Positions 37,805 to 51,544 of a DNA stretch of 64,000 nt are shown piece by piece (position 1 is the first letter of the stretch; the number at the start of each line of letters is the position of its first letter). Position numbers and translations under genes: made by a program. Source of the stretch: Hippophae tibetana (taxonomy: Eukaryota > Streptophyta > Magnoliopsida > Rosales > Elaeagnaceae); assembly GCA_037013495.1 (NCBI GenBank), contig CM072810.1, positions 107,980,398 to 108,044,397 of the forward strand, in the 5' to 3' direction. The notes beneath the pieces are model-generated. The model was not told the DNA's origin and ran no database searches. It was given only the letters and a program-made list of their open reading frames with translations.

Positions 37805-39993
37805 ATATCTAATGTAAAACTAAAATTGAAATTAAAAGCTTTGAGATATACACGACATATGATATTATTTAGGGAGAATGTTCGTAAAAGTTCCTAGATT
37901 ATGAAATTATTGTTGTTCAATTCTTCAGTTCTAAAATGTGTTTTCTAATAACTCTATCTTTGTAAAAAAGTAATAACTAAAGAAAAGTAATATTATTAAG
38001 AGAAAATATCATGAAAGTCCTATAGTTATTTTAAAAATTATGTTTAAGTCTTATACTTATTTTTTATAACAATTTAATTACATTATTTTGTAAAAATGAT
38101 TATAATAATACAAAATTTAGCAATCAATGACTTAGAGATCACATGCAGCACATATAACAATATAAAGAAGGGTAAAATCGTCTTTTTTATAATGAAAATT
38201 AAAAAATAAGGAAATACGTGTGAATTTACCTATATACCCAATCATTAATCTCCAATTTAAAGAGAGACAATCTTCTGTAACCTAAGCCATTTAAACAAAG
38301 ACAAAAGCTTAACCTTTTTTCTTAAACTCATCTCATTTATCCATTTAAATATTCTAATATATTATAAAATCATTTGAACATAGAAAAGAGATTAATTATT
38401 TTCTCGTTTAAATCAAAAATTGAATCCATTCAATGAACACAACAATGTCACTATGAAAAAATTTATTTTCAAATGGAAAAATTTAGCTCATATATGATAA
38501 GAAACAATAAATTATTTTCCTCTTTATTCTTTTGGAGTGCAAATTTGGGTGAATATTATTGGTGAATGAAACACAAAAAAAAGGTGGGTGCGAAATAGTG
38601 TGATTCACATGGTCTAATTTTGTAAAATAACCTCTCCTATGTGATAAAATCAGTTCTTATGTGGATCTTAAGAAATTGTTTCTGCAAAAGAATGTATGTT
38701 GGATTAACCTTACGTGTAAGGTTTTGGGAAAAATCAAAATGGTATTATTAGTTTGCAATAGAAATTAAACTTGGGGGTAAAGAAACAAACACATTGCAAG
38801 AGGTAACACACCTGAAGATAATGCTATTTTTTGCTAATAGTTTGGATTAATTATAGGTGGTTGTATTTAGTGACTTTAAATATAAACAATTGCCAATTTT
38901 AATTGTATCAATTACTTATTACGAATTTCATTTACAACCTATTTTGAAAATATATGCATAGAAGAAATGGATAAATGCATAGGGACAAGTTTCAATTTGA
39001 ACATATTTTTGTATTGATTTTAATCATAGCATAGGGTGAAACAACAATGTCATGTGGCTTTAAATGGTCTATATATATAGTTTTTTTTTATGGTCATTTT
39101 TTTAAAACAATAAAACTTAAGTATTATTAAAAATAAATATAGAACTTAATTACTATTTTATGAATAAGTAAATGACTAATATAATAACCCTCTCTTATTT
39201 TAATGATCTTATTAAAATATTATTTTTTATCATCAAATAATTAAAAGACAATAAAACATTAACCATTAACATAAAAAATTGTGAAATTTAGTATGAAATT
39301 ATCTATGAAAAAAAATCAACATTAATAATCAATATAAAAAAATTATTTGAATATATTTTTTATTTTAAAAAAAATCTAAAAAAAATATTAAAATAAAATA
39401 TTGATAGTAACCAAATATTAACTTTCATTTTATCATTGTTAAATGATAAATTTTTAATCACATTTTAATCATTTAATAAAAAAATAATAATATTTTAATA
39501 AAAAAATTATTAAAATAATATTATTTATCTTTAATAGATGATTTTTTTTCAAAATTAAGAGACTAACGAACACATTTTTGAATTTAAAGATTAAACATAC
39601 ATTAAGATTTAATTTAATAAACTTTAATAACACATTTTCTCTATTATTTAAAAAACACTTTTATTTTTTAATATAATTTCTCTCCCTTTTTTTCCCTACC
39701 TTCCTCTATCCTATTTTTCTTGAGTAATTTTTACATGAACCTTATTCATAAATGAGAAGGTGGAAAACATTTTCATTCATTATTATTTATAAATGCATTT
39801 AATTGCATATAAATAATCTATTTGAATGTAATTATAAATCTTATTTTCTTAAAAAAATTGAGTTCTCTATCAACGTTAATCATACAAAACCTTTTCATCC
39901 ACCAAACCCTTCTCACTATCCATCCTTCCCTCTCTCTCGGTTGATATATATATATATATCCCCAACAGGTATGTATTACTGACTTCCCAACTC
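37805..39993. other. Gene-free AT-rich stretch with a MITE-like repeat
   Basis: No coding signal. The segment 39180-39640 is a diverged cousin of 50640-51085: both contain an ATTAAAATAATATTATTTAT-like core, ATTTTAATCA, and a flanking TTTTTTTCAAAATT. A (TA)n run lies at 39943-39958. The rest is nondescript. Confidence 0.45.
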
Positions 39994-40116
39994 GGCTACG
40001 CCCATGTGATTGCTGCAAGCATGTCCCCAAAAGCTAGTGTCGCCACTTACAAGGTCTACTGGAATGTTGGCTGCTATGATTCCAACATACTCGCTACTAT
40101 AATTCTGCTATGATCC
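39994..40116 (+). pseudogene. Subtilase (SBT1-type) exon fragment
   Basis: A 40-codon frame reads GYAHVIAASMSPKASVATYK and continues VYWNVGCYDSNILATI before a stop. This matches the segment of plant subtilisin-like proteases between the catalytic His and the core (usual form GxAxGMAPKARxAxYKVCW..GCxxSDILAA). The first part of the frame before 39994 is not clearly subtilase. No catalytic residues or other subtilase exons lie nearby, so this is an isolated relic of a duplicated or captured gene. Confidence 0.65.
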
Positions 40117-43100
40117 TGTACTAAGAGAAATATCTAGGTAGTTAGAGTTTTGGTTCTCAACTTTTTTTGGTGAGTGATCGAATGAGATTCGGATAGGGAG
40201 CCGAAAACGATGAAGAAATTAAGATATAACACAAAATAATTTTAGAAATAAAAATAACTAAAATAAATTAAAATGAATTTTTTCTTTCATTTTTAGAAAG
40301 GGAGAAAGCGTCATTGCTGCAATTTAAAAAATATTAAAAGAAAAAAAATATTTAAAAAAATATCAAATACTTTCAACATGTCAAAAAATTCAATTTAATT
40401 TTTAATTAAAAAATAACAACTTTAAATTTATAATAATAAAAATAATAACTAATAACATTAAACAATAATAAATTGGATAACGTTTAAAATTAAACAGATC
40501 TAAATTATCATAATTTTAATTTGAATTATGTTTAATTAGATAACGTTCAAAATATAATGATATGTCAAACTTTTTTTCAATAATAAAAATATATAAAGTA
40601 AACATAATAAATATTATTTTTATAGTTGTAAGTTTATAGATATAATTTTTATTATTTTTCCTTTTAATTTTACATTGGATTTAAATATAAATATTACTAA
40701 AATATTAAGGATATAAAATATGAATATGTTTTGCTACCTCAAATCACTTTAATTATTTTCTTTTTTAATTAACTAATTTTTTATTTTATGTTTGTTTTTT
40801 AATTATTTTTAACACAAAAATATCATGTTTATAAATATCTTATATTATATGTAAGTTTTTTTAACAAAAAAACAAATTTCATAAAATCATAAAATCCTAT
40901 ATGTGTAAAAAAAACCTCAAAAAACTAATAGAAAATTAAAAGAATTAATTGATTTTTAATAATAATTTTTATTATTTATATATGTTTTTAATTTAAATAT
41001 AATAATATAAATTTATTTTTTAAAAAATCAAATTAACTTAAGATGGGCTGCTTAAAAAAATAACTAAACTATTGCATTTATAAAATAAAATGACAAACTA
41101 CATTTCATTGATTAGTCATTAAAAATCTATTGGCTGGTGACATTGACTTTTTGCAACGTGCAAAAGATATTTTAGGTTGGGACGGTAAAGGATTTCATTG
41201 TCCAAATCTGTTTGCCATTTTCTATTACATTAACAGCTTCTTTTTTTATTTTTGATATACAAATTATTTTATCATCTAATATTATTAGATTTATTTCTTA
41301 AAATATTATGTAAAAAATTATTATAAATTTAAAAAATTATTTTTTATTAATAAATCATCTTGTATTTCTCATTGATGTATGATAAAGATATGAAATTTAT
41401 GTACTCTTATCAATAAATCTTTAAAAATTTATTAACATTTCTTGTAATATTATTATCAATTTTTATAATTTAATTTTTTTTACTTATTTTCAAAAAAAAA
41501 ATTAAAAAAAATATATATTATCTATACATATACTAGTTCGTGTATCTAAGTATATGCAAAAATAGTAACTTTTAAATTTTAATCTTACTTTCATATAAAT
41601 ATTATTTTTATTTGTGATAGATCATTTATCTTCTAATAAAAAATATTCATATTTTAAGTTATTTATTTTTTCTTCAATTTTTTTCTAATAAATAAATACA
41701 ATAAATGTTTTTAGGTTAAAGTATTTTAGGACATTCAGTAAATACCTTTCCTCACAACAGATCAAATATCTATATATATTTTTTAATGGACAATAGTTTT
41801 TATTCTCTAATAGTTTATACATTTTTTTCCAAAATATATTTTTTATAAGGTTCTTTATTATATATTATTTTATATTTTTGAAAGTCTTGTTTTCTAAATA
41901 TATATCTTTTAAATTTTTGTATTTTTTTTTTTTTGTAAGATTTTATATTATATCCATATTTTTCTGAATCTTAAAATATATTGCATCACAACAAGTTTTA
42001 TTGTTTTACTTATTTGTTTATATTTTTATTTTTCTTGATATTGAATGATTATTCAATTTTTAAGAGTTCTTAATTCTTTCTCCTAAAACTTTTGGTATAA
42101 TTTTTCTTTTTTTATTTCATCCTTCTATTATAATTTTATTTAATGTTTTATATACCATATTTCATTTATATTCACATATTCATATATTTTATGTTTGTTA
42201 AATATTATTTGACTTCCTCAATTATATATTCATTGAATTCAATCTTTGTCTTCTTCAATAAATTTATTATATATTTCATTTATTATAATATCTAAGTATT
42301 GCATATATGTAGGAGTATTCTCCTGCATTTTATAAATATTGTTATTATATTAAATTTGTAACTCAAATTTTAATATTTTTTGTCATTCTACGAATTACTA
42401 AGGTTTTATAAGTTAGTTTGATTGTATGATTGAAAAAGGTTCTATAATTATACTCACTAAACTATTCATTTCAAACTTTTTTCTTATTTATTATACAAAT
42501 TAAATTTAAAATATCATATTTATAATTTTCATGAAATGAATTATGATAGGATAGTAACTCTAATTTTCCATTATAATTATTCTTATATTTTGCCTATTTA
42601 TTTCTTCTCATAGTAGATTAAAAGTTCCTTTTTTTTATAATAAACTGATAATAAAATTAGTTTCATATGATTTTAGGACTTTATTTTCTGATTCAGAATA
42701 AATTTCACTTATCATTATCATCTTATTTTCATCTTTGTTTGTACAAAAAATTTCAATATAATATCTCTCTCAAATTTTTTCTAATTTTTTTCTATATTGT
42801 ATTTAATTGTGATTATTGTTTTTTATCAATGCATATGAATTCTTTGGTGGTTCTTCTTTTAATCCTACAAATAGATCAAATTTATAATCTATAATTTTCT
42901 CTTTTTAATTCAGTAAATTCCTAATATTCTTTATATATGTCTTATTATAACCATATTTCTTAAGCTTCCATGAATCATTCTAAATAAATATTTATTATTT
43001 ATTATTTTATTGTTTGTTTTATTGGTATATCACTAAAATATGTTTTATTAATATTTAAATTGATGTATTTAACTTTTTTTATCATTTTAATTTTTTTTAA

Positions 43101-43526
43101 TAATTTGTCTATAATAATTTCTTTATAGAATCTTATTTTTTTATAATAAACAAACTTTGTAAAAAAGTTATTATTAAGATAAATCTTTTTCTTCAAATTT
43201 TTTTTTTAAAGAAGTATCATTTTCCGTGAAAACTTTGATTGGTATTTAAAAATCTACAAGTTTTAGTAAACCAAAACTTTGATTAGTCTTTAAAAAATCT
43301 AATGCCTGCTGACTTTGACTTTGAGCATCGTGCAAAATTTGTTTTATGTTGTGCCTGTAAAGGATTTCATTGTCCAAATCTGTTTGCCATTTTCTGTACT
43401 AATTAAATGTATATAAAGGATCAAATATCATTTTATTATAATATAAATGCAATTATCAAAGAATAAAATAACCCAAAAATCTGTACCATCTTCTTATAAA
43501 TAGTTTTTAAAAACTCCCCAAAATCT
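40117..43526. other. AT-rich intergenic DNA with a direct-repeat-bracketed 2-kb core
   Basis: About 120 bases at 41096-41222 recur at 43270-43399 in the same orientation. Shared words include aaaggatttcattgtccaaa, tctgtttgccattttct and ttgacttt. Between them lies about 2 kb of extremely AT-rich sequence with no recognised coding domain. The 3' UTR of the minus-strand glycosyltransferase should end within the last few hundred bases. Confidence 0.5.
41096..43399. repeat. Direct repeat pair (41096-41222, 43270-43399)
   Basis: Two similar, same-orientation segments about 2.17 kb apart; the last 40 bases are nearly identical. They could be ends of an insertion that duplicated flanking DNA, or a tandem duplication later filled with AT-rich sequence. 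They lack TG..CA ends and a primer site, so an LTR element is not supported. Confidence 0.5.
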
Positions 43527-46500
43527 TCATCTATTAAAAAACATGACCTTAGGTGCAAATCTCAGCAACCTATCTAAAGTCCCCGGAGGGAACTTTCGAG
43601 CAAACATGAAACAAAGATTAGTAACCTTCCCATTATACATACACTTTGAACCATGCCTCAACCTCTCCAATAACTCTACAGTAACATCTGTTCTGGAAAA
43701 CTTAGCTGGATGTGGTCCACCCTTTGACCAGTCAACCCAAGTCAAACTCCTATTTGAATTCTTTTCCCAAAACTTAATGCTCACAAATGTTGGCAAGTAA
43801 TGCTCATCTGCATAACAACCTTTGCAATACTTTTGAAAAATTGGGAAGTACTTTGTATCAGAAACGACTTCAATAGCAAGTTCTCTGTTCATTTCAAACC
43901 ATTGAGAGCCTTTTCTCCATTGTCTTAATGAAATGTTTGGGAACATGTGGTGGTTATATCTGCCTCGTCCAACTGAGCTTGGATCATCATAAGCCATAAC
44001 ATGGTTCTCAGTTGAGTTGATGAGGTAATTGTAAACTGTTGAGAAGTTGAATAGTGGTATGCATGATTCTGAGAGTAACACAAAACGTTCGTTTGATATA
44101 TCAATAAGTGCATTGGCTAGTAATCTTCTCTCTGCTTCAATCATATTCACATTTCCCCATTCTACTTCCTGTATTATATGAAAAGAGATAAGTATATTTC
44201 TTCAATATTTCTGTATGAGAACCAAACACAAAGAAAAATAAACTATTTCTTTTAACATTCTGGGGAGGTGGTTCGAGCCAGAAAACTCAAAGAAATGTCA
44301 AGCTCTTTACTAACTGTACTAAAAGGCGGTTACCAGAGTAGAATATGCAAACAATTCAGGAGCTAATTAATAGAGATTCTTAGATAAAAAATGTGCAAGC
44401 TCCGCATGATCAAATCATGATTGTGATGCAAATTTAACTTACATTACAAAATAATCTTATTTTGGACTTCAAATCAGAAGCAAGGATAAGGAGCTAAATT
44501 TGATACACATACTCATTCGTTTCGTTTATGACATTCTTTCCAACACTATACTCAAGTGTGAACTTCTCTATAGTTGAATGCTATACTGTTATATATTGGT
44601 GTTATGCAGTATGGACACTTGAATTCCGACTTTAATATATTATCCGACATTTGAGTAGTTTGATAAAACTGTTTTATGTTACAATCATTGAACTAATTTC
44701 GGTAAGGTCATATAGAAAAAGTGTAGGGAAAATGGGAGAAATTACTCCATGTTTATGGAGTCGAGAAATGATAAATTTCATAGTTATTTTTCTACTAGCA
44801 CACTATAATTAATAGTGTATGTGGGTACAAATTTGTGTGTCCTTAACATTTTTCGAATAAACTAGTATTGATGCAATACTACGAGGTAGTGAGATGCAAA
44901 ATAATGCAATAAATTTTATTGAAAAAACACAAGTACCCTCTACTTTATTATAAGAAAAACCAATGAAATTTGTATTGAGTAACAGGTACAGAAATAATTT
45001 AGCAATGAAAACAATGCAAGTATCCTATTCCTTTAATATTAAAGATTTGCAAGGTGCTAAGGGAACAAGTACTACTGCTATTGATGAACTGTTGGGACCA
45101 CATAGGCATGTGGAAGCAATGCATGAAAAATCCTATTATCTCCTTTCAATAAAACAACAAATGGGAATCATATGATACAGAGATAAATTCACCGTTCAAC
45201 GTGTATTGGATGAATTTATTATGATGGTTTAAACATAATAGCATCATAGTATTTCAAGTATAGTCAGGTTGCAAATGCGAGCTGTGGTAGAGTTTGTTCT
45301 GAAAGGTATGTAAAAAAAAGAGTTACTGAGTGGTGAGGAAAATGATCTAAAGAACTACTGATATGTAGTTGTCATGTACTACTCTTCTAGGAAGTGAAAA
45401 TGTGAGGTGAACATGACAAATCACATGAAATTATGTAATAACAGATCATATGATGTAATGGGTAACGGGTGTGTCCTAACAGCTAAGCTCGGATTGTATT
45501 TGTTATTAATGTGACTTTTAAGTCATAGGATAGAAACAAGTGATATAAATAGAATAAAATAGGTTAAAAATACAAAAGTATGAAGTTTGTAAGAGATAAA
45601 GATACATACTTTGAGGAGAGGTTAAGAATATAGTCTCGTATTGATTAAAGGTAACTATAAAGTTTATAAGTATTATAAATATTTTTGTTCATTGGATTAA
45701 TGTTTTGAGATTAAAATAATTGTAATTCTTATGAAATTTTACGAAATCAATAGTTACTTATAAATTTTCAACGAATAATCAAATAGGTTAAATTAAACTT
45801 GAATTTGACTAAAAAAATGACACTATCTAAAGATATGAGAAACTATGATTTAATGAACATGGTTACTTTAAGAGTTAATAACTTCTAGAGCTTAACTTAT
45901 ACTTTAAGCAGGTAATTTTTACTTTTTCCAAACAGAGTAGTGAATCCTCTTAAGTCTTTTAATTATCACACGCAACCATTTAGCTTAACTCTGGAAGCAA
46001 TCTACCCCATAATTGATTCTTGTAAACCTGATGATTAAAAAGTGTTTAAAACAAAGAGAGAGAGAGAGAACTGTTTGGATCTTCAAATGTTATTTCTTGC
46101 CATGTATTGAAAATACATATTTCTTTTTACTTCTGCGATTCGTAACAATAGTGTATTCTAATAAAACAATAATACTTATGGTAATTAATGCAAACTATAA
46201 AGAAATTGAGCAACAAAACTAACCTGACTAGGAATTCTTCGGCCATTAAAAACAGGACTTTCAGAGAACGATCCGTTGTAAGAAGGATTTGAATGCACAT
46301 AGATTGAGTACAAACCTTCATAACCTTTAAAGAATTTTTCCCAAAAAGGAGCCATAAAAATAGGACCTCTAGTCAAGAACATAAAAGCAACCTTAGGAAC
46401 TCGATGGAATGGATATTTTGTTATCCTAGGCACCATTGAAGCTCTCCATAGTAACTCTTCATCATTCATATCATGTTTCACATGAGGTGGCTTTAGAAAT

Positions 46501-46799
46501 TCACTCAATCCTATGCGACTGTTATTGGGTTTTTCAGATTTCACATTTTTGATTTGTGTATGCGAAGTTCTTTCTAAAGAAATTGATGGGGAAGAAGATG
46601 ATAAAGAGGATAAGGAAATTTGGGTAAATTTTAAATTGGAAGAGAAGTCTTGAAGATAGGAGCTAAGTATGAGTCCAAGAGTTAAACCACAAGCAAAGAG
46701 GAGAAAATACAGAAGAAGATTTTGAAAGTGCCTTCGAAAATTGGTCATTTTTGTGAGTAAATTAAAAGGGTATTGATTATTATTTTGAATACCCTTCAT
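43527..46799 (-). CDS. GT14 glycosyltransferase, Core-2/I-branching (DUF266/BC10-like)
   Basis: Two exons, 46799-46224 and 44168-43527 (phase 0, GTCAG|GTTAG and ATACAG|GAAG), give 405 residues, normal for the family. A short cytosolic tail precedes a TM anchor (about 25-48), then a Ser-rich stem, then the Branch domain: [11 protein letters not shown] (136-146), PFWEKFFKG (151-159), YSIYVHS (164-170), [11 protein letters not shown] (221-231), RKGSQWFE (277-284), [10 protein letters not shown] (311-320), [12 protein letters not shown] (335-346). Predicted type II Golgi protein that transfers a sugar to cell-wall or proteoglycan acceptors; the exact reaction is unknown for most plant members. 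M18 (46748) is an alternative start, but the first ATG has a good context (aacaATGA). No defects were seen. Similar to At1g68390/At1g68380. Confidence 0.93.
44169..46223 (-). other. Intron of the GT14 gene
   Basis: A 2055-base intron. It contains a (GA)n run near 46056-46069 and otherwise AT-rich sequence. I found no clear transposon or RNA gene in it. Confidence 0.6.
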
Positions 46800-47250
46800 T
46801 GTTTTTTTTTTTTTACCCTTTTATCAAGGCGGTCATATAAAGCCTAAAGCTTCAACTATTTTTTTCTTCTATGAAGATATTAAAGGCTCGATTTTTTACA
46901 GCTGATACGAACAGAATAAATCTCGGGATTAATAGTCAAAAACAGAACCTTGGTAATAAAATAAAACTACAAAATATAAAATATGATAGATTATTGAAAT
47001 GAAAACAAAACCTTTGATATCAAATTTTGGAAAAATAACCCAGTGAGAAAATATGAGTGTCGATCGAGAGAGAGAGAGAGAGAGAGCGAGAGTAAAGAAA
47101 AAGAGATGGGTTTGAATAGATAAGACACAGAGTTTATATGCCTGAAGAGCTTGATATACTCACCGATGGCTTCTTTTATTTTTATTTTGCTTTCTTTTCT
47201 GGTAGAGACTGCGCTGATGGCTTTGTGATTTAGGGAGAGAAGACTATTGA
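46800..47250 (-). promoter_or_regulatory. Leader/promoter region of the GT14 gene
   Basis: Upstream of the minus-strand ATG is an A-run (plus t-run at 46801-46813). About 270 bases further up is a (CT)n tract on the minus strand (plus gagagagagagagagag at about 47066-47086), typical of plant 5' leaders or core promoters. A 5' UTR intron is possible but not shown. Confidence 0.4.
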
Positions 47251-49893
47251 CAGACTACCTATATTCCCAAGTTTCTTCAAATCTACGATAATATATTTTC
47301 CAAATTGGTGGTTTTAATTTTTTGGGAATTTGTTGTTTCTTCCATAAAAACCAAGAAGTAACAGTATGGAATTTATCAGGGGCTAGCTATCAGTAATAAT
47401 TAATAAAACGACTTTTCGTTGTCAAAAACATGCTAGAAAAATGACTCTTTAGATTTTTTAAATCTAGTTAAAAAAAAAGAGGATATTGAAATAGAAAATA
47501 AATTAAATATTTTTAATAAATAACGAGATAGATAGATTTTATTTTTAAATAATATTATACAATTCAAATAAAAAATTAAATAACCTAATTTTCCCCCGTA
47601 AAAAAATTAGGGTGATTTTTTTAAATAACAATATAGAATTTATAAATAATTTAATTTAATTAATTTGTAATTCAAGTCTAGAAGAGTCTCTCATAATGTT
47701 GTGTTATAAATTAGAAAATTTGAAACGACAATTGCGTTATTGACTTTGAAACGTATGCAAAACGAAAAAATAGAGCCGCCAATTACTAAAAATAAACCGT
47801 AAATATATTCAAAGGGAAAAAAAAACCGCAGCTTCTCAGTATGTTACAAGTTTCAACCATTCAAATTTGGTGGATGATATCATCAACGGTCCAAATACTT
47901 GGGAATCCAGAATATCAATTTTTGTTTATTTATAAAGAAAAATTAAATTAAATTGACACGTGGAATATTATTGAAAACTAAAAACAAGAAAACGCGCGTA
48001 GACAAAAAGAAATAAAGAACCTTTTAGTTGCTTTGCAGAAGAAACAAAGAATCACTTGTAGACATGTGTCATTTATTTATCCAAAAAGTAGAGGCAAACC
48101 CTTGTTGAAACATTCCTTTTTGTCTTGGAATGGACTATTGTAAAGGTAAAATTTATATTTTTTAACATTAATTAAAATATAATTCATCACAATAAAAATA
48201 AAATTATTATTTAAAACTAATGAAAACATGAGTTAATAAAATTATTATTTTTATTATTACGAATTTTATAAATATTAATTTTTTATTTTTATTTTTCTAA
48301 ATATAGAAATATTTTAAAAAATAATAATTTGATTTGTTAATAATATTTAATGTTTTAAAATATCATTTTTTTATTTAAATAGTATTTATTATTATTAGGA
48401 TATAATTATAAAGATTGTGTGTTATTTCACTCCTTTATTTACTATATTGAGCAATTGATTTTTTTGTTTATATGATATGTTATTTAATTTTGTTTTAGTT
48501 ATATATAATAGGTCATAAAAGGTCAAAAAAAAAATTAAGTATCAATATTTTAATATTTTTATTATTGTTTTAATAAAAAAAAATTATTTATTAAATAGAT
48601 ATTTTTAATTATTTATGTGCATCCTTTCAAACACAACAAACTAAATCCTCTTTATATTTTTATTTATGTTTTAATTAAATTTAAAATTTCATTTTTAATC
48701 TTTAAGAAATACATATTTTTATTACATGATTGACCTAAACTCAAATTTAATAATAAAATATTTAAATTTGTTTACTTCTTAATAACCAAAATAATTAAAT
48801 GACTTTTTTTAAGACAAAATGATACCAATTACAAATAAATGGACTAATGATAACTAAAGCTTAATCAAATAAAATATTCTCACCATTTTTCGTATTAGAT
48901 ATTTGTATTTTTTTAAAATAATTGTATTATTTTTATTTCTCATTTATATGGAATATAAAATATTCGTTATTCTTAAAATAAATAATGGTATGATATTCTA
49001 AATTGATAAAGTGTAAGATTTATGTGATTATTTTAAAAAACAAATACATAATATTTGATAAAAATATATATATATTAATGTTTAATTTATTCCCATCCAT
49101 AATGTTACAAACATGTTTATAAAGTATTTATAATTTTAAATTATGAGCTTATAATGTTTATAAATTTTAATGTATTTATATGGTTATGGGATGGATATAA
49201 GCACATTCATGATATGGTATTATGGTTTTGTGATTAAATATCGTGTGATATTTAATATCAACACATAAATTAATTTTCTTACTAAAAAAAATAACTTTGA
49301 TTTAAAATCTATATATAAGTAGTATTTTATATCCCAATAATTAATTACGTTCTAATATTAAAATTATTATTTTTTATAATAATAATTTACTTATAACAAT
49401 TTTATCATCCTAAAATAATTAAAAAATATTATTATAAAAAATTATGATACATCTCAACTAAGTAGTGAAATAAGATTAATTTAAACTAAATTCATATAAA
49501 TTCTATATGTAATCATATTTTATCACCTTAATTAAAATGTATTATAAATTTGTGACGTAGAAGCATTACTTCGAATAATTATATTTATGGATCTTATTTT
49601 AAAAGTGCTTAATACGTGTTACTTTTTGTATTAAAAAACTTGTATCGAGTATTGACTATCCCAATGCTACTGCTAAGCATGCCATGTTGTTCTTTATTAG
49701 GAAAATATAAATGTGATTACGTTGGAGGCATGTATAATGTATCTACTTTTTTTCTGGTAGCTATATAATATCACTTATTTTTATGATTTTTATTTCCATA
49801 GCTGAACTTGGTTTTATTTTATTTCTTTTTTAAATCTTACAGGCAGCTCATTTGGTTCACTACAACTTAACATGCAAATTGATGCAACACAAT
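47251..49893. other. Gene-free AT-rich stretch
   Basis: No coding signal, terminal repeats or RNA gene was recognised. Most of 48150-49600 is extremely AT-rich. Confidence 0.45.
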
Positions 49894-51544
49894 CAGGGCT
49901 GGCCTAATGGAGGACTGTATAGGCACTCGCCTAAGGTCTCGATTTAATAAAGATGAATGTTTTTTTAAAAAATTATTATTATTATTAATTTTAAAAATAT
50001 AATACATATAAAATTTATTTATTTTTATATTCTTCTTATTATAGTGTAAGGGTGACCATCCTTATGTAAATACTATTATTAATTTATTTGAAAAATTATC
50101 TGAATTTTTTATTAAGTTAACTATCATATATACATAAACACAATACTACACAAAACTGTACTCATCATGTAAATACTACACGAATATTACACTATTTATA
50201 AGCTTAATTTAATATAATGGGATAAAGAAATTATCATTATTTTTAAGTTCTAATAAGCATGCTTATACCATATCATATGAAATAGAATTTGATAAATAAC
50301 AAATTTACGTCTCTTCACGACCGTTTGAAATTTGAGACATTCTCTATATTTTAATAATTAATTTTATGTTACTATATTAATTACATAATTTTTATTTTTA
50401 TTTTTTACTTGTTAAATTAACATTCAATTGTTTTTCCATAGTGATATCAACCATAATCTTTTGTTATTATAATCTAAAAAAAAAAGTGTGTGCATATTAC
50501 CATCTATCAAATGTATTCTTCAATCCATGTAAATATAATAAATTCGTTGTTTGGTGAAAATATAAAAATATGATAAATTTATTAAATGGAGATGCTTCTT
50601 AAAAGTTTTTAATCTTATAAAGTTTTCTAAGAAATATCTTCTAGTCCTTGACTTTGAAAAAAAATAAGATAAATAATATTATTTTAATTCAAATATTATT
50701 TTTTTTATCAAATAATTAAATAAAATAAAATGAGTCATTAATTAAGATAAAAATAAAATTTTGCATGAAATTATTAAGGGAAAAAACAACAATGATAATA
50801 TTATAATATGATATTATTTAAATATATATTTTTATTTTAAAAGATAAAAATTAATAAAATATTAAAATAAAAATAGTGATAATAACTAAATATTATATAA
50901 AAACAATTATGGAAAGTTTTTATTGTGTTTTAATCACTTGATATAAAAGAATAATATTTTAATAACAAAATCATTAAAATAATACTATTTATTCTTTGTT
51001 GACACATTTTTTTCAAAATTGACCTAATCAAAAAATAACTTTTAAATTTGATGGACTAAGGCTTAATTTGATTTACCTAACTTATGTTTTTCTCTTTATT
51101 AAATTATAGAAATAATCATTTCATATTTGAAAATAGACACAATTTTAATAAATATTTTATTTTCTTTCTTATATTTCATAAAGTTAAATTTATTAAATTT
51201 TAAAAAAATATATTAAATATTCAAAAGATATATAATTAATGGAGATAGTAACAACCATCATTTTTTACAGTAAAAATATTTTCAAATTTTTAATTCTATT
51301 TTAGAAAATTTTGAAATTAAATTAAATTTTAAACTTTTTCAGCAATATAATTTGTGAAAAAATAAAACACCTTTATGGCGTATGTGAAAAAATATTATTT
51401 ATTTTCATAATTTTTTATTAAATAATATAGAAATTAAAATAATTTTAATAAAATTTAGTACCAACTACTAATATGTGATTGTAAAAGGTCATCAAGTATT
51501 CCAAAGAGCCTGTCTAAGGCCACAAAAATACTTGGCACGGCCCT
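49894..51544. mobile_element. hAT-like non-autonomous DNA transposon (old)
   Basis: The left end reads CAGGGCTGGCCTAATGG and the right end, reversed, AGGGCCGTGCCAAG. Both have the AGGGC.G..C..A pattern of hAT-type ends, followed on each side by a CCTAAGG/CCTTAG word. There is no transposase frame. If the right edge is taken as 51545, the flanking 8-mers (aacacaat, agcatggt) agree at four positions and differ only by transitions at the other four, compatible with a decayed 8-bp target duplication. A separate MITE-like repeat sits inside. Confidence 0.45.
50640..51085. repeat. MITE-like AT-rich repeat nested in the hAT-like element
   Basis: The ends are imperfect inverted repeats: gactttgaaaaaaaataaga at the left and, on the opposite strand from the right end, a TTTTGAAAAAAATG word followed by AAATAGTATTATTTTAA, which matches the left aaataatattattttaa. 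A second, diverged copy lies at 39180-39640, so it is an interspersed family. It encodes nothing. Confidence 0.45.

Noticed and set aside
42667-42894. 75-codon frame in AT-rich DNA
   Set aside because: Its composition (F, L, I, Y rich) is what random AT-rich sequence gives.
43543-43800. 85-codon plus-strand frame
   Set aside because: It is antisense to the GT14 exon 2 and merely mirrors its codon bias.
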